This document shows positions 1-8,632 of a stretch of DNA of 64,000 bases, piece after piece. A model generated the notes under the pieces. The model was not told the origin of the DNA, did not search any database, and saw only the letters and a list, made by a program, of their open reading frames with translations. Position 1 is the stretch's first letter, and each line of letters opens with the position of its first letter. The stretch comes from Gammaproteobacteria bacterium (lineage in GTDB: Bacteria > Pseudomonadota > Gammaproteobacteria > Eutrophobiales > Eutrophobiaceae). The translations under genes and the position numbers were made by a program. The DNA lies in contig SCUJ01000006.1 of NCBI GenBank assembly GCA_004297165.1, positions 248,001-312,000 on the forward strand, read 5' to 3'.

Positions 1-110
1 ATCCGGAGCGGGAAACCTCGGTCTACGAGATCGTTTGCGGCCACGCACTTGGCTTTGGAGGATCGGCAAATTCTGGGCTGGAGCACGACGACATCGAGGA
101 AGGTTTTCAG

Positions 111-512
111 GTGACGACGGGAGCGCCGTTGAGCGACGCTGGGGTCGTGGTAGACCGGAAGGCCCTTGCACAGTACCAAGCACGCTTCCAGCTGCTGACC
201 ACCGAGAAGGCGGAAGCCGAGGAGGATGGTGATCACCAGCGTGTGGAAGAGATCGATGTCGAGATGGCTCAAATTTTTGAAGCCATCACCGGCGGGACTG
301 CCAAAGGCGGAAAACTACGCAAAGCAGGAGACAAGCGCAAGAACGTCCGCGATGCCTTCCGTAATGCCGTCAACCGCGCCATCAAGCAGATCGAGAAGTA
401 CGACAAGCCACTGGCCGCTCACCTAAAGGCCAGCATCAAGCACGGCAACGAGGTGGTCTACCGGCCTGAGACGTCGATCACCTGGGACGTCCGGCCCATT
501 GTGAACACGTAG
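111..512 (+). CDS. Small conserved hypothetical protein (133 aa)
   Basis: The function is not recognised. The GTG start at 111 is chosen because GAGGAAGG lies seven bases upstream; the frame also stays open to the left edge, so a longer upstream-truncated reading cannot be excluded. The protein is highly charged and probably mostly helical, with an acidic N-terminal half and a Lys/Arg-rich segment (about residues 65-110). It ends in a motif around YRPETSITWDV that resembles C-terminal tails of uncharacterised regulator-associated proteins. There is no signal peptide or membrane segment, so it is probably cytoplasmic. No operon partner is visible downstream, where 513-733 holds no convincing gene. 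Confidence 0.6.
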   Translation: MTTGAPLSDAGVVVDRKALAQYQARFQLLTTEKAEAEEDGDHQRVEEIDVEMAQIFEAITGGTAKGGKLRKAGDKRKNVRDAFRNAVNRAIKQIEKYDKPLAAHLKASIKHGNEVVYRPETSITWDVRPIVNT

Positions 513-733
513 TCCCGTTCCCCGGCCGGGTCGCCCGCGTGTAGGCTGTTTCCCAGACGAACAAGGAGCCGGAAACCGGCGCCAATGCTGGAGAAGGTGC
601 GGCGGCGTCCTTCGCAGAAACAGAGAATAGGCTGAGACAGAGACCGAAAAAGCGCCCGAAACCGGGCTATTGGGGACAGCGACGTCCGTCGCAGCGGAGC
701 CCGAACACGCGCCAACACTGGGTGGAACGGGCG

Positions 734-765
734 AAAAAAAACCAACCGAGAGTGGTTGGTTTTTT
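734..765 (-). terminator. Rho-independent terminator of tRNA-Ala
   Basis: AACCAACC and GGTTGGTT form a hairpin around a six-base loop, flanked by A-runs on the left and T-runs on the right. Read on the minus strand it lies just downstream of the tRNA 3' end and is followed by a T-tract, as expected for an intrinsic terminator. Its symmetry means it could also act on plus-strand transcription. Confidence 0.8.
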
Positions 766-771
766 AAATAA

Positions 772-847
<76 letters not shown>

Positions 848-895
848 GTGTGATGTCTGGGTGAAGACGGCGGCCCGGACGGGCAACCGGGCGCT

Positions 896-924
896 ATTGT
901 AGCCCGGCACATGGGCTGGAGCAA
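896..924 (-). promoter_or_regulatory. Sigma70-type promoter of tRNA-Ala
   Basis: On the minus strand TTGCTC (919-924) and TACAAT (896-901) are separated by exactly 17 bases. This predicts a start about 40 bases before the mature tRNA 5' end, leaving a short leader to be trimmed. The promoter lies under the unused 5' extension of the glycosyltransferase frame, which supports the start chosen for that gene. Confidence 0.6.
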
Positions 925-991
925 ATGCGAACGGCGCGCGTCTTGTGAAGACTTGAGTGCATTCCGCGTCGCTGGCGTTATCCTATCCCCG

Positions 992-1666
992 ATGCGGATC
1001 TCCATCATTATCCCGGTTCTCAATGAAGCGGCCATCGTGCGCGAGGCCCTGCTGGCCTTGCAGCCCGTGCGCGCGGAGGGACATGAACTTATCGTTGTCG
1101 ATGGCGGCAGTGAGGACGCGACCTGCATGCTTGCCGGACCGCTCGTGGATCGCCTGCTGACAAGCGCTCCGGGCAGGGCACGGCAGATGAACGCGGGCGC
1201 AGCGGCGGCACGGAATCCATTGTTGGTGTTTCTGCATATCGATACCCGCATCCCCTTCAATTTGCAGAGAGTGCTTGGCGAAATTGTCGGTGACGTCTCA
1301 GCCTGGGGCCGCTTCGATGTGCGGTTATCCGGGGCGCATCCACTCTTGCGGGTCATCGAGTTCATGATGAATCTGCGTTCGCGTCTGACCGGGATTGCGA
1401 CCGGCGATCAGGCGATCTTCTGTACGCGGGATCTGTTTCTACGCGCAGGCGGTTTCCCGGAGATCGCGCTAATGGAGGATATCGCGATCTCGACCTTGCT
1501 CCGGAGGCTGGCATCTCCTCTGTGTCTGCAACAGAAGGTGATTACCTCCAGCCGGCGTTGGGAGACGCAGGGGACCATCCGCACGGTGTTGCAGATGTGG
1601 GGCCTGCGTTTGCTGTATTTCTTTGGGGTAAGTCCGGAGGTGCTGGCAAGGTTATACCGCGGTTGA
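992..1666 (+). CDS. Family 2 glycosyltransferase, TIGR04283-like
   Basis: This is a 225-residue GT-A fold protein. It opens with the nucleotide-sugar binding strand ISIIIPVLNE, followed by ELIVVDGGSEDAT, the GRARQMNAGA motif typical of the 'transferase 2, rSAM/selenodomain-associated' group, the metal-binding HID (DxD equivalent), and GDQAIF and MEDIAIS in the acceptor half. The start at 992 places the first beta strand at residue 3; longer starts add only unrelated sequence overlapping the tRNA promoter. It has no membrane anchor. Acceptor and sugar cannot be told from sequence. The usual radical-SAM or TIGR04282 partners are not next to it, so it stands alone here. Confidence 0.8.
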   Translation: MRISIIIPVLNEAAIVREALLALQPVRAEGHELIVVDGGSEDATCMLAGPLVDRLLTSAPGRARQMNAGAAAARNPLLVFLHIDTRIPFNLQRVLGEIVGDVSAWGRFDVRLSGAHPLLRVIEFMMNLRSRLTGIATGDQAIFCTRDLFLRAGGFPEIALMEDIAISTLLRRLASPLCLQQKVITSSRRWETQGTIRTVLQMWGLRLLYFFGVSPEVLARLYRG

Positions 1667-1672
1667 GTCGCG

Positions 1673-2191
1673 TCAGGGTACCGTGCGGTCGCGAAACAAC
1701 TCGTTGAGTTGCTTTATCGGCAAATACAGTCGGGCCGGTTCCCCGGCGACGGGGATGAAACCAAAGTGCAGGTAGAAGGTTCGGGCTGTGGTGCTCGCGG
1801 CCTGCACCATGACCAGGCGGGTGCCGGTCTGGGCGCTGGCGTCTTCGATGCGTTGCAGGGCGTCGATCAGGAGGCTCGCGCCCACGCCCTTGCGGGCGCA
1901 GGTCTTGTCGACGGCGAGGTGCGAGATGAAGGCGGCGGGTATGGGGTATTCCGTTACCGATGGCGGCAGCGTCTCGGGACGGTTGGCGAATTCGATGTTG
2001 ATGGCGCTGACGGCATAATATCCCAGGACTTTTTGACGCTCATCGATTGCCACGATGACCCGGCTGGAATGAGAATTCTCCTGATGCTGAAGCAGTCCTG
2101 CGTTGACCTGGGGATCGCTGCAATCGAATTCGGAGATGTACTGTCCGGGTGCGAGCGGCGTTATCCTCAGGTTTGAGGGCAATTCACTCAC
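1673..2191 (-). CDS. GNAT-family acetyltransferase toxin (TacT-like)
   Basis: This 172-residue GNAT protein has the layout of type II tRNA-acetylating toxins. A divergent N-terminal strand with DCSDPQVNAGL is followed by the central strand VLGYYAVSAI, the strand AFISHLAVDK, the acetyl-CoA loop CARKGVGASL (R/Q-x-x-G-x-G/A type), and the C-terminal ARTFYLHFGF with the conserved Tyr. The gene lies 12 bases downstream of a DUF1778 antitoxin gene in the same direction, the classic antitoxin-first order. Family members acetylate aminoacyl-tRNA and arrest translation; toxin activity here is inferred from family and context. Confidence 0.85.
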   Translation of the reverse strand: MSELPSNLRITPLAPGQYISEFDCSDPQVNAGLLQHQENSHSSRVIVAIDERQKVLGYYAVSAINIEFANRPETLPPSVTEYPIPAAFISHLAVDKTCARKGVGASLLIDALQRIEDASAQTGTRLVMVQAASTTARTFYLHFGFIPVAGEPARLYLPIKQLNELFRDRTVP

Positions 2192-2203
2192 GGCGTGATT
2201 CGT

Positions 2204-2479
2204 TTAACGAATGGCGAATCTGCCGGCCGCGCGGCGCAATGCCTTGCCGGGCGCCGAGCGCGTGGAGATGGCGTTCAGCAGCATGTCGCGCGCCTGGTTG
2301 TTCAGGACGATGCGTTCATGCTGATCGATGATGTGCATCGCCCGATCCCGGACGGATTCCAGGATGAAGGTGTTGATGCTGACCCCCGATATTTCCGCTG
2401 CTCTGGCGAACAGGTTTTTGAAGTCACCGCTGACCCGTAATTCGATTCGCTCTTCTTTCGCGGCGCTGATGTTTTTCAT
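2204..2479 (-). CDS. DUF1778 (TacA-type) antitoxin
   Basis: This 91-residue protein has an N-terminal ribbon-helix-helix domain: the strand ERIELRVSGDFKNLF is followed by helices ARAAEISG and INTFILESV. A helical C-terminal tail of the kind that wraps the GNAT toxin follows. It is the first gene of a two-gene module with the GNAT toxin. Antitoxins of this family repress their own promoter with the toxin as co-repressor, so an operator is expected in the AT-rich 256 bases upstream (2480-2735). That gap holds no gene, and I could not fix the operator. Confidence 0.85.
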   Translation of the reverse strand: MKNISAAKEERIELRVSGDFKNLFARAAEISGVSINTFILESVRDRAMHIIDQHERIVLNNQARDMLLNAISTRSAPGKALRRAAGRFAIR

Positions 2480-2735
2480 GACAGTTTAGGAATTATGGTT
2501 ATGTGCTTGATCCATTAAGCGTAATCATATTGCAAACAGGCTGTAACTATAAATTAATTGCCCCCGCATGAAAAGACTGGAGTTGAAGATTGGCTAGTGA
2601 GGTTATCGCTTAGGTGGTCATAATGAGGAGTTCTGTATAAATATTGTGCAGAGGTGATCATGATTATTAGCATGCTTCTATTACATATTAAAAATCATAA
2701 AGATACAGTCATATTCTGAATTATATTCTCATGAG

Positions 2736-4925
2736 CTAAAATCGGAAGGTGTAATTGGCCTTGAAGGTTAGTTCGGAGGCCGTCGAGCGGAAACCTTCCT
2801 CGCTGTCGATGGCGTTGTAGTTGATGACGAAATAGACATTCCTGCCCGCCTGCGGGATCCAGTGCAGGCGGCTGTTGATGCCAAGGTTGTCCGAGACATT
2901 GTCGAATTGCAGGATGTTGGTCCAGGACAGGGTGTTGGAAAAAACGATATCGGATTTAAGACTGTACTGCCGGGTGATGAAATGCAGACCCTGCACCGTA
3001 AAGTCGTTGAAGTCGAATGCCCCACCCAGACTGAAACGCATGTTCGGCCTCCAGGTCAGAGCGCCCTCCACCGAAAATCTCTGCCCGTTGAAGTATTCCC
3101 CATTGAAGACCTCCAGCATACCGGAGATCGGGCGTGCGGGGCTCGATTCCATCCATACGCCATAACGATAGAAGGAATATAAACCGGGTTGCAGGGGCAG
3201 ACTCTTGCCGTTCCTCACATCCTTGGCCGGCAGGGGATGCATGAACACGGCATCCAGTCCCTCCTTGATGTTCAGAATTCTCAATTGCAAACGGTCGCCT
3301 TGAAAGTTGGCGAATTCCATCGGTTTGAGCAACATAAACTGGGTTTGCAGTTTTTCATCGCCGAGTCGGGTGACATTACGGAAATCGAAACCGGCGCTAA
3401 TCTCGCGCAACCACTCGATGTCGCGGGGCCGATAGATATAGCCGACATTGGCGAAGGTATCGCGTACATCATGGCGGGTGATGAAGCCAAGCGCCGGGTT
3501 GTAGTTCTTCTGAAATTCCTTGATGCTGAAATTGCCATACCAGCTTTCACTGTTCGGCATGTGAATGCCAGCGCCCCAGGCGGCGTTGTCATTCTCCAAC
3601 CCTTCCGTGTGGGTCTGCTGGTACCAGAGTTCGCCTGAGATCACCTTGCCGTTCGCAAGCCGGGTATTGAGATAGCGAAAGTCGATGCCCGCGAGCGCGT
3701 TGTCCCGATCCGAGACCGGGTCGCCGTAAGTGAAGATGCCGCCGAGCGAGGATTCCTCGAAAACATTGTGCGAGATCCGGGCGACCAGCAGATCATCGTC
3801 TTTCAGCGTACCCGTTCCCTCCTGGCGGACGGCCAGCGCGCCAATATTCCAGGCGCCAATGCGGCCGCTGAGTTTGCCGCCAAAGTCGAGATTGATGGGC
3901 TCGCCTCTCGGGCTGAGTCCGATCCGCCGCGAGAAGAATGGGCCTTCGTTGCCCGTATTGCCGAACTCGAAGATGTCCGAGTCCTTCAGGAAGAAATCGC
4001 GTTTTTCGGGGAAGAACAGGCCGAAACGCGTGAGGTTGACCTGCCGCTCGTCCACCTCGGTGGCGGAGAAATCCGTGTTGTAGGTCAGGAGTCCGTTCAA
4101 CGACGGGGTGATTCGGTAATAGACATCGAGCGAGGGTTCGAGCTGCCAGTCGGATTTGCCGTTCACGATGTCCCGTTTCCGGCGCATGCTCATGGAGGGC
4201 ACGATGTCCAGGCCCTTGCCGATGTCCAGGTCCGTCATCCCGGTCATCTCGCCGGAGGCGGCGGGGTTGAAGGCGCGGTTGTGCGAGACCCAGCCCATCA
4301 TCTCGTCGTTGCGCATGACCTGACGCCAGACATTCAGTCCCCAGGTCTCGTCCGCCTCGTCAAAGGACAGGGTCTTGAAGGGGATCGCGAATTCGACGGT
4401 GTAGCCGTCTCCTGTGAGTTCCGCATCCCCTTCCCAGATTCCGTCCCAATTCGGTGCGAATTCGGTGGGGCCGTTGAACAGGCCATCGAGACGCACCCCG
4501 TTGGGATTCACCTCGAACATGAATCCGCTGCGCTTGTCGTTGAAGGGACTGAGTACGATGCCAACGCGGTCCTCGTTCATCAGCATGTCGCCCTGTTTCA
4601 GCACCCTCGCGGTAATCGCCTGCGGATTGCTGTCCCAGGCGCGCACCCCAACGTACAGGGCGTCCTTGTCGTACATGATATAAAAGATCGTGCGTTCTCC
4701 AGGTTGTTCGTACTCGTGCGGGGCGACTTGATGGAGGTCCTCGATGACAGTGGCCTGCTGCCAGGCCGCGTCATCCAGACGGCCGTCGATGATTGGAGGG
4801 GTGTCGATACGGGTGGCTACTATCCGCTTTTCCTCGTTTACAGGCGTTTCCGCGGCCCCAACCGCGTTTGCCACAAACGGAACCAGGAGGATGACGGGAT
4901 ACAAAACACTTGAAAAAACTTTCAT
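2736..4925 (-). CDS. DUF5916 outer-membrane protein with CBM9-like N-domain
   Basis: The product is a 729-residue exported protein. After a signal peptide (about residues 1-25, ending near VGAAE) comes a CBM9-like domain (about 30-230) with the family phrases IDGRLDDAAW, YVGVRAWDSNP, MFEVNPNGVRLDG and WGLNVWRQV. The rest is the DUF5916 domain, rich in alternating amphipathic strands (for example NGLLTYNTDFSATEVDE and FPEKRDFFLKDSDIF) and ending in the aromatic tail TFKANYTFRF, as expected for an outer-membrane barrel. The start at 4925 directly begins the signal peptide. The function of DUF5916 is unknown; CBM9-like folds bind glycans. A second, divergent copy is at 26312-28531, but this one has no sigma-factor partner. 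Confidence 0.85.
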   Translation of the reverse strand: MKVFSSVLYPVILLVPFVANAVGAAETPVNEEKRIVATRIDTPPIIDGRLDDAAWQQATVIEDLHQVAPHEYEQPGERTIFYIMYDKDALYVGVRAWDSNPQAITARVLKQGDMLMNEDRVGIVLSPFNDKRSGFMFEVNPNGVRLDGLFNGPTEFAPNWDGIWEGDAELTGDGYTVEFAIPFKTLSFDEADETWGLNVWRQVMRNDEMMGWVSHNRAFNPAASGEMTGMTDLDIGKGLDIVPSMSMRRKRDIVNGKSDWQLEPSLDVYYRITPSLNGLLTYNTDFSATEVDERQVNLTRFGLFFPEKRDFFLKDSDIFEFGNTGNEGPFFSRRIGLSPRGEPINLDFGGKLSGRIGAWNIGALAVRQEGTGTLKDDDLLVARISHNVFEESSLGGIFTYGDPVSDRDNALAGIDFRYLNTRLANGKVISGELWYQQTHTEGLENDNAAWGAGIHMPNSESWYGNFSIKEFQKNYNPALGFITRHDVRDTFANVGYIYRPRDIEWLREISAGFDFRNVTRLGDEKLQTQFMLLKPMEFANFQGDRLQLRILNIKEGLDAVFMHPLPAKDVRNGKSLPLQPGLYSFYRYGVWMESSPARPISGMLEVFNGEYFNGQRFSVEGALTWRPNMRFSLGGAFDFNDFTVQGLHFITRQYSLKSDIVFSNTLSWTNILQFDNVSDNLGINSRLHWIPQAGRNVYFVINYNAIDSEEGFRSTASELTFKANYTFRF

Positions 4926-5058
4926 GATTACCAAGCTATCCGAATGGGTGTGTGCAAACAAGGCGCCCTTTGTAACGATGGCGCGAAGATTAACATGCCG
5001 GAATCGAACCGGCGCGTGGCGCAGTTCGATTCACGTTACAGGAAGGTCTTGAGAAGAA

Positions 5059-5090
5059 TCCCGTCCACCATTTTTCAGTGATGGACGGGA
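5059..5090 (-). terminator. Possible terminator hairpin
   Basis: TCCCGTCCA and TGGACGGGA make a nine-base perfect stem around a 14-base interior. It lies downstream of the minus-strand gene ending at 5154. The minus-strand sequence after the stem (ATTCTTCTC) is pyrimidine-rich but lacks a clean T-run, so termination is plausible rather than certain. The rest of the 4926-5153 gap shows no gene. Confidence 0.4.
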
Positions 5091-5153
5091 GATTAATAGG
5101 AAACTATGGAATAAATATGAAACGGAAGGAATATGGTCGTATGACCATCATCT

Positions 5154-5777
5154 TCATTGAATGAAGTCCTTCAGGTCGACTTCCGGGGCTGTTACGTTTG
5201 TGTCTCCGTATCGGCGTGCCTTTTCCTTATAGACTACACCTTTCAACTGGTTATATTTGACGATGGCCTCCAACAACTCCGGGTTCTCATTGATGGAGGC
5301 GACCATCTTCTGATGAAAGATCGGAAAGTGATGATAAAGCTGCACTGCGAAATAGGATGCCCCGCTCGGGTCGGTGGCATAGGGGCTGCCTTCCATATAG
5401 GCATGGACCGTTCGCGCATTGTCACTCTGCGCATTTAGCACGAAATTTGGCCGGCAGGAGCGTCTTTTGATGTGAGAATTAATAGGCGCCTCCCAGCGGC
5501 AGGCCACGTCATACCTTTTGTCGTCGTTCATGCTGTTGAAGATGTCGTAGATACGATCCTCCGCCTTCATGATCAGGTGCGTGAGGGATCCCATCGAGCG
5601 GTCCCCGACGATGGTGATCTCCTCCAGGACCTCATCGACCTCCGCCCCGGTCTTGGCGATTCTGTCGGCGGTAGATTCCGCGAATGCAGGTGATAAGTTG
5701 AATATCAGGGACAGGAAAACGATGGATCGGATTGAAGTATTTCCAACGGACAATCTAACTGGCTTGATGATTGCCAT
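5154..5777 (-). CDS. Secreted protein of unknown function, paralogue 1
   Basis: This 207-residue protein starts with a signal peptide ending near SPAFAES. The mature part begins with an acidic stretch and the motif LEEITIVGDRS, which looks like the TonB box and plug entry of TonB-dependent receptors. A conserved block follows: LIMKAEDRIYDIFNSMNDDKRYD, with Cys in VACRWEAPINSHIKRRSCRPNF that could form a disulfide. The C-terminal half is helical. AGGAG lies seven bases before the start. It is 70 bases downstream of its paralogue and may belong to the alcohol-dehydrogenase operon. No function is known to me. Confidence 0.75.
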   Translation of the reverse strand: MAIIKPVRLSVGNTSIRSIVFLSLIFNLSPAFAESTADRIAKTGAEVDEVLEEITIVGDRSMGSLTHLIMKAEDRIYDIFNSMNDDKRYDVACRWEAPINSHIKRRSCRPNFVLNAQSDNARTVHAYMEGSPYATDPSGASYFAVQLYHHFPIFHQKMVASINENPELLEAIVKYNQLKGVVYKEKARRYGDTNVTAPEVDLKDFIQ

Positions 5778-5847
5778 AATCCACTCCTTGCAAGGCGTCA
5801 GGTGTTCCTGAAATTTAGACCATCAATGTACTGGCAGCAAGGTTATC

Positions 5848-6366
5848 CTATTCATCCTTGCCAAATCGGTGGTTGATTTCCTTTCGAACTTCGCTCTTCA
5901 GTTCGGCATATTTGATGACGGCATCGAGAAACTCAGGGTTTTCTTTCATTATGACGGCAATCTTCCTCCGCAGGATGGCGTTATCCTGAGCAATTCTGGC
6001 GTGGATATCGACGCCTGGAGTGCCGTCCATGAAGGACCGCGCCTCGTCAGCCGTGGCCAGGTCCACAAATCTGGGTCGACAGGCCCTGCGTTTGATATGC
6101 GAATTTATGGGCGCTTCCATGTAACAATAGATGTCGTAGTATTTGTCGTCGTTCAGGGTGTTGAAAAGGTCGTAGATCCTGTCCTCCGCGCGGATGATCA
6201 TTTGCCTGAGTGAATAGGTGGAGCGTTCGCCGATGACAACGATTTCCTCCAGGATCTCGTCCTTCCCGGACTTGGGCAGGTCCGCTTCATCGGCGGGTTG
6301 GGCCGCGACGGAATGCAATATCAAAACTGACAATGCGAATGAAGCGATCAATTTACTTGCGTCCAT
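5848..6366 (-). CDS. Secreted protein of unknown function, paralogue 2
   Basis: This 172-residue paralogue of the next gene has a signal peptide (about residues 1-23, ending VAAQP), the same TonB-box-like motif LEEIVVIGERS, and the same core (RAEDRIYDLFNTLNDDKYYD, then two Cys in YCYMEAPINSHIKRRACRPRF). The C-terminal helix carries ENPEFLDAVIKYAELK, matching ENPELLEAIVKYNQLK in the other copy. The variable middle is shorter. AAGGAGAGG precedes the start. It lies 64 bases after the PQQ alcohol dehydrogenase gene in the same direction, so co-transcription is likely. Duplication followed by divergence is inferred. Confidence 0.75.
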   Translation of the reverse strand: MDASKLIASFALSVLILHSVAAQPADEADLPKSGKDEILEEIVVIGERSTYSLRQMIIRAEDRIYDLFNTLNDDKYYDIYCYMEAPINSHIKRRACRPRFVDLATADEARSFMDGTPGVDIHARIAQDNAILRRKIAVIMKENPEFLDAVIKYAELKSEVRKEINHRFGKDE

Positions 6367-6430
6367 ATTCCTCTCCTTGAGTTGCCTGAAATTGAAGGTG
6401 GCGTGGATTATTTATCCAGTATAGATAATG

Positions 6431-8632
6431 TCATTTCCTTTGCGCTTGGGTTTCCCGATAGGCATCCCAGGATATCGCGATGATGTAGGCATGAATCGCC
6501 TCCAGGTCCGCGTCGCTCAGGACATCGTTCCAGCGGGGCATGCCGAGCGGGAGATACACGCCGTCCATGACGATCTCCCTGAAGCGGTCGTGCGTCTCGC
6601 GGCTCATGCGGCGCAGATCCGCCACTGGCGCGCCCGTCATGTTGAGATGGCAAATCGCGCACATCCCGGCATAGAGTTGCGCCCCGCGCGCCACAGCCTC
6701 CGTGTTGGCGGTTTGTGGCGGCGGCTCGGGGATCGGAGCCACGGGCGGCAGCGGTTCGGGCAGGGGGACCGGCCCGCCGTCGAGTTTGAAGGCCAGGATC
6801 CGTCCCGCGTTGCCGTAGCGCAGGAAGGCGGCCCCTTCCTGTGGGATCATCCAGCCGCCGCCGCCCCAGCCGGCCATTACGGCGACATACTGCACGCCAT
6901 CGATTGCGTAGGTCGTGGGCGCCGCGATGATGGAAGTCCCCACCTCGATACTCGTTAACAGAGTGCCGTTGTCCGCAGCGTACACATTCAACTGTCCGGT
7001 GGCCGTGCCCTGGAACACCAGTCCGCCGCCGGTCGCAAGCACGCCGCCGTGGTCCCAGTAGGCCGCGGCCTCATGTTCCCAGACAGCGGTCTTTTTGATT
7101 GGATCCCACGCCCGCAGCAGGGCCCGCATTTGCAGTTCGGATTCGTCCCCAAAGAGTTCGCCTGACTCCATCTTCGCCTTGACCTCGGGAGGCAGACCGG
7201 CCGCGCTCAGGGTAAGCCCGATGGGTTGGAAGATCGCGACGCCGCCATTCAACAAAGAGGGGATATAGTCATGGCCGGCGGTCGGATCGAAGAGGAAATT
7301 CCCGGCTTCGATTACCGGGATGTAGACCAATCCGGTATCCGGACTGTACGCCATCGGGTTCCAGTTGTGACCGCCCATGGTCGAGGGAAAGACGAATTTC
7401 ACTCCGTTCGAATAATCGCTGGTCGCGGCGTTCACCACCGGCCGGCCGGTTTCCATGTCAACATGGCTCGCCCAGCTTGCCGGGACGTATTTTTCCGCTG
7501 AGAGCAATTCGCCGCTTACGCGATCGAGGATATAGAAAAAGCCGTTCTTAGGGGCCTGCATGATGACCTTGCGCGGCGCGCCGTCGATTTGCAGATCGGC
7601 GAGGATCAGCGGTTGCGTGGCGGTGTAATCCCAGCGATCGCCCGGGGTCTCCTGGTAATGCCAGATCAGTCTCCCGTCGTTCGGATTGATCGCGAGGATC
7701 GAGGCGAGATAGAGATTGTCGCCACCGGCCGGACTGCGTTCCGCCTGGTTGTAGAGGGCTGCATTGCCCGTGCCCACGTAGAGGACGTCAAGTTCCGGGT
7801 CGTAGACCATCGCGTCATACACCGTGCCGCCGAGACCGACATCCCAGCGGCTGTTCGGATCCCAGGTCTTCGCCGCCGTTTCCAGTTCAGGGTGTTCGTA
7901 ACCCAGTTTGGGATCGCCCGGCACGATGAAGAAGCGCCAGACCTGTTTGCCGGATTCGAGGTCGTAGGCCGTGATGTAGCCGCGGGCGTCGTATTCGCTG
8001 CCGGCATTGCCGATGACCACGGTTTTGCCGGCGATCTCCGGTGCGCCGGTGCTCGTATAGCCGCGCTTGTGGTCGATGATGGTATCGACCTCCCACAAGA
8101 CCTTGCCGGTCGCCGCAGCGAGCGCGAACAGACGGCCATCCAGAGAGGCGACATACACCTTGCCCTGCCATACGGCCACGCCGCGATTCACCTGGTCGCA
8201 GCAGGCGGCGCGATTCGCCTGCATGTCGGCCTGCGGATCGAAGGTCCACAACTCGCTACCGGTGCGGGCATTGAGGGCATAGACCCGGCCCAGCGGGCCG
8301 GAGGTGTACATGAATCCGTCCACCACGATGGGCGTGGCCTCGAGTCCCCGTTTGGTTTGAGTCTGGTATTCCCACGCGAGCCCCAGGCGATCGATATTCG
8401 TCTTATTGATCTCAGCGAGCGGGGAGAAATGTGATTTGCCGAAATCCCGACCGGTGCTGAACCAGTTCTCCGGCTCGCTATCCGCGGCGAGCAGACGCTC
8501 CCGGTCGATGCGGCCAGGGGATTTGACAGCCGGCGCGACACTGACCGGTGTCTGCTCGGGGGCCTCCGGGGCGCAACCGCACAGCGTCAGCAATAATAAC
8601 GCATAGGTCAGGAGGGATCGGGTCATCGTCAT
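6431..8632 (-). CDS. PQQ-dependent alcohol dehydrogenase with C-terminal cytochrome c
   Basis: This 733-residue quinohemoprotein would oxidise a primary or secondary alcohol in the periplasm and pass electrons through its haem. Its signal peptide ends in a lipobox-like LCGC (Cys20), suggesting a lipoprotein. The eight-bladed PQQ propeller spans roughly 45-600, with the vicinal Cys144-Cys145 pair and the catalytic Asp335 in DRWDYTATQ. Residue 337 is Thr, not Asp, which points to the calcium rather than lanthanide type. A cytochrome c domain with CAICH (658-662) follows a Pro-rich linker. The gene overlaps the DUF8021 gene by four bases, at the end of a catabolic operon. The substrate is unknown. 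Confidence 0.9.
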   Translation of the reverse strand: MTMTRSLLTYALLLLTLCGCAPEAPEQTPVSVAPAVKSPGRIDRERLLAADSEPENWFSTGRDFGKSHFSPLAEINKTNIDRLGLAWEYQTQTKRGLEATPIVVDGFMYTSGPLGRVYALNARTGSELWTFDPQADMQANRAACCDQVNRGVAVWQGKVYVASLDGRLFALAAATGKVLWEVDTIIDHKRGYTSTGAPEIAGKTVVIGNAGSEYDARGYITAYDLESGKQVWRFFIVPGDPKLGYEHPELETAAKTWDPNSRWDVGLGGTVYDAMVYDPELDVLYVGTGNAALYNQAERSPAGGDNLYLASILAINPNDGRLIWHYQETPGDRWDYTATQPLILADLQIDGAPRKVIMQAPKNGFFYILDRVSGELLSAEKYVPASWASHVDMETGRPVVNAATSDYSNGVKFVFPSTMGGHNWNPMAYSPDTGLVYIPVIEAGNFLFDPTAGHDYIPSLLNGGVAIFQPIGLTLSAAGLPPEVKAKMESGELFGDESELQMRALLRAWDPIKKTAVWEHEAAAYWDHGGVLATGGGLVFQGTATGQLNVYAADNGTLLTSIEVGTSIIAAPTTYAIDGVQYVAVMAGWGGGGWMIPQEGAAFLRYGNAGRILAFKLDGGPVPLPEPLPPVAPIPEPPPQTANTEAVARGAQLYAGMCAICHLNMTGAPVADLRRMSRETHDRFREIVMDGVYLPLGMPRWNDVLSDADLEAIHAYIIAISWDAYRETQAQRK

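Noticed and set aside
458-745. 95-codon minus frame beside the tRNA terminator
   Set aside because: Arg/Leu/Phe-rich without a ribosome site, and it overlaps the end of the plus-strand gene and the terminator.
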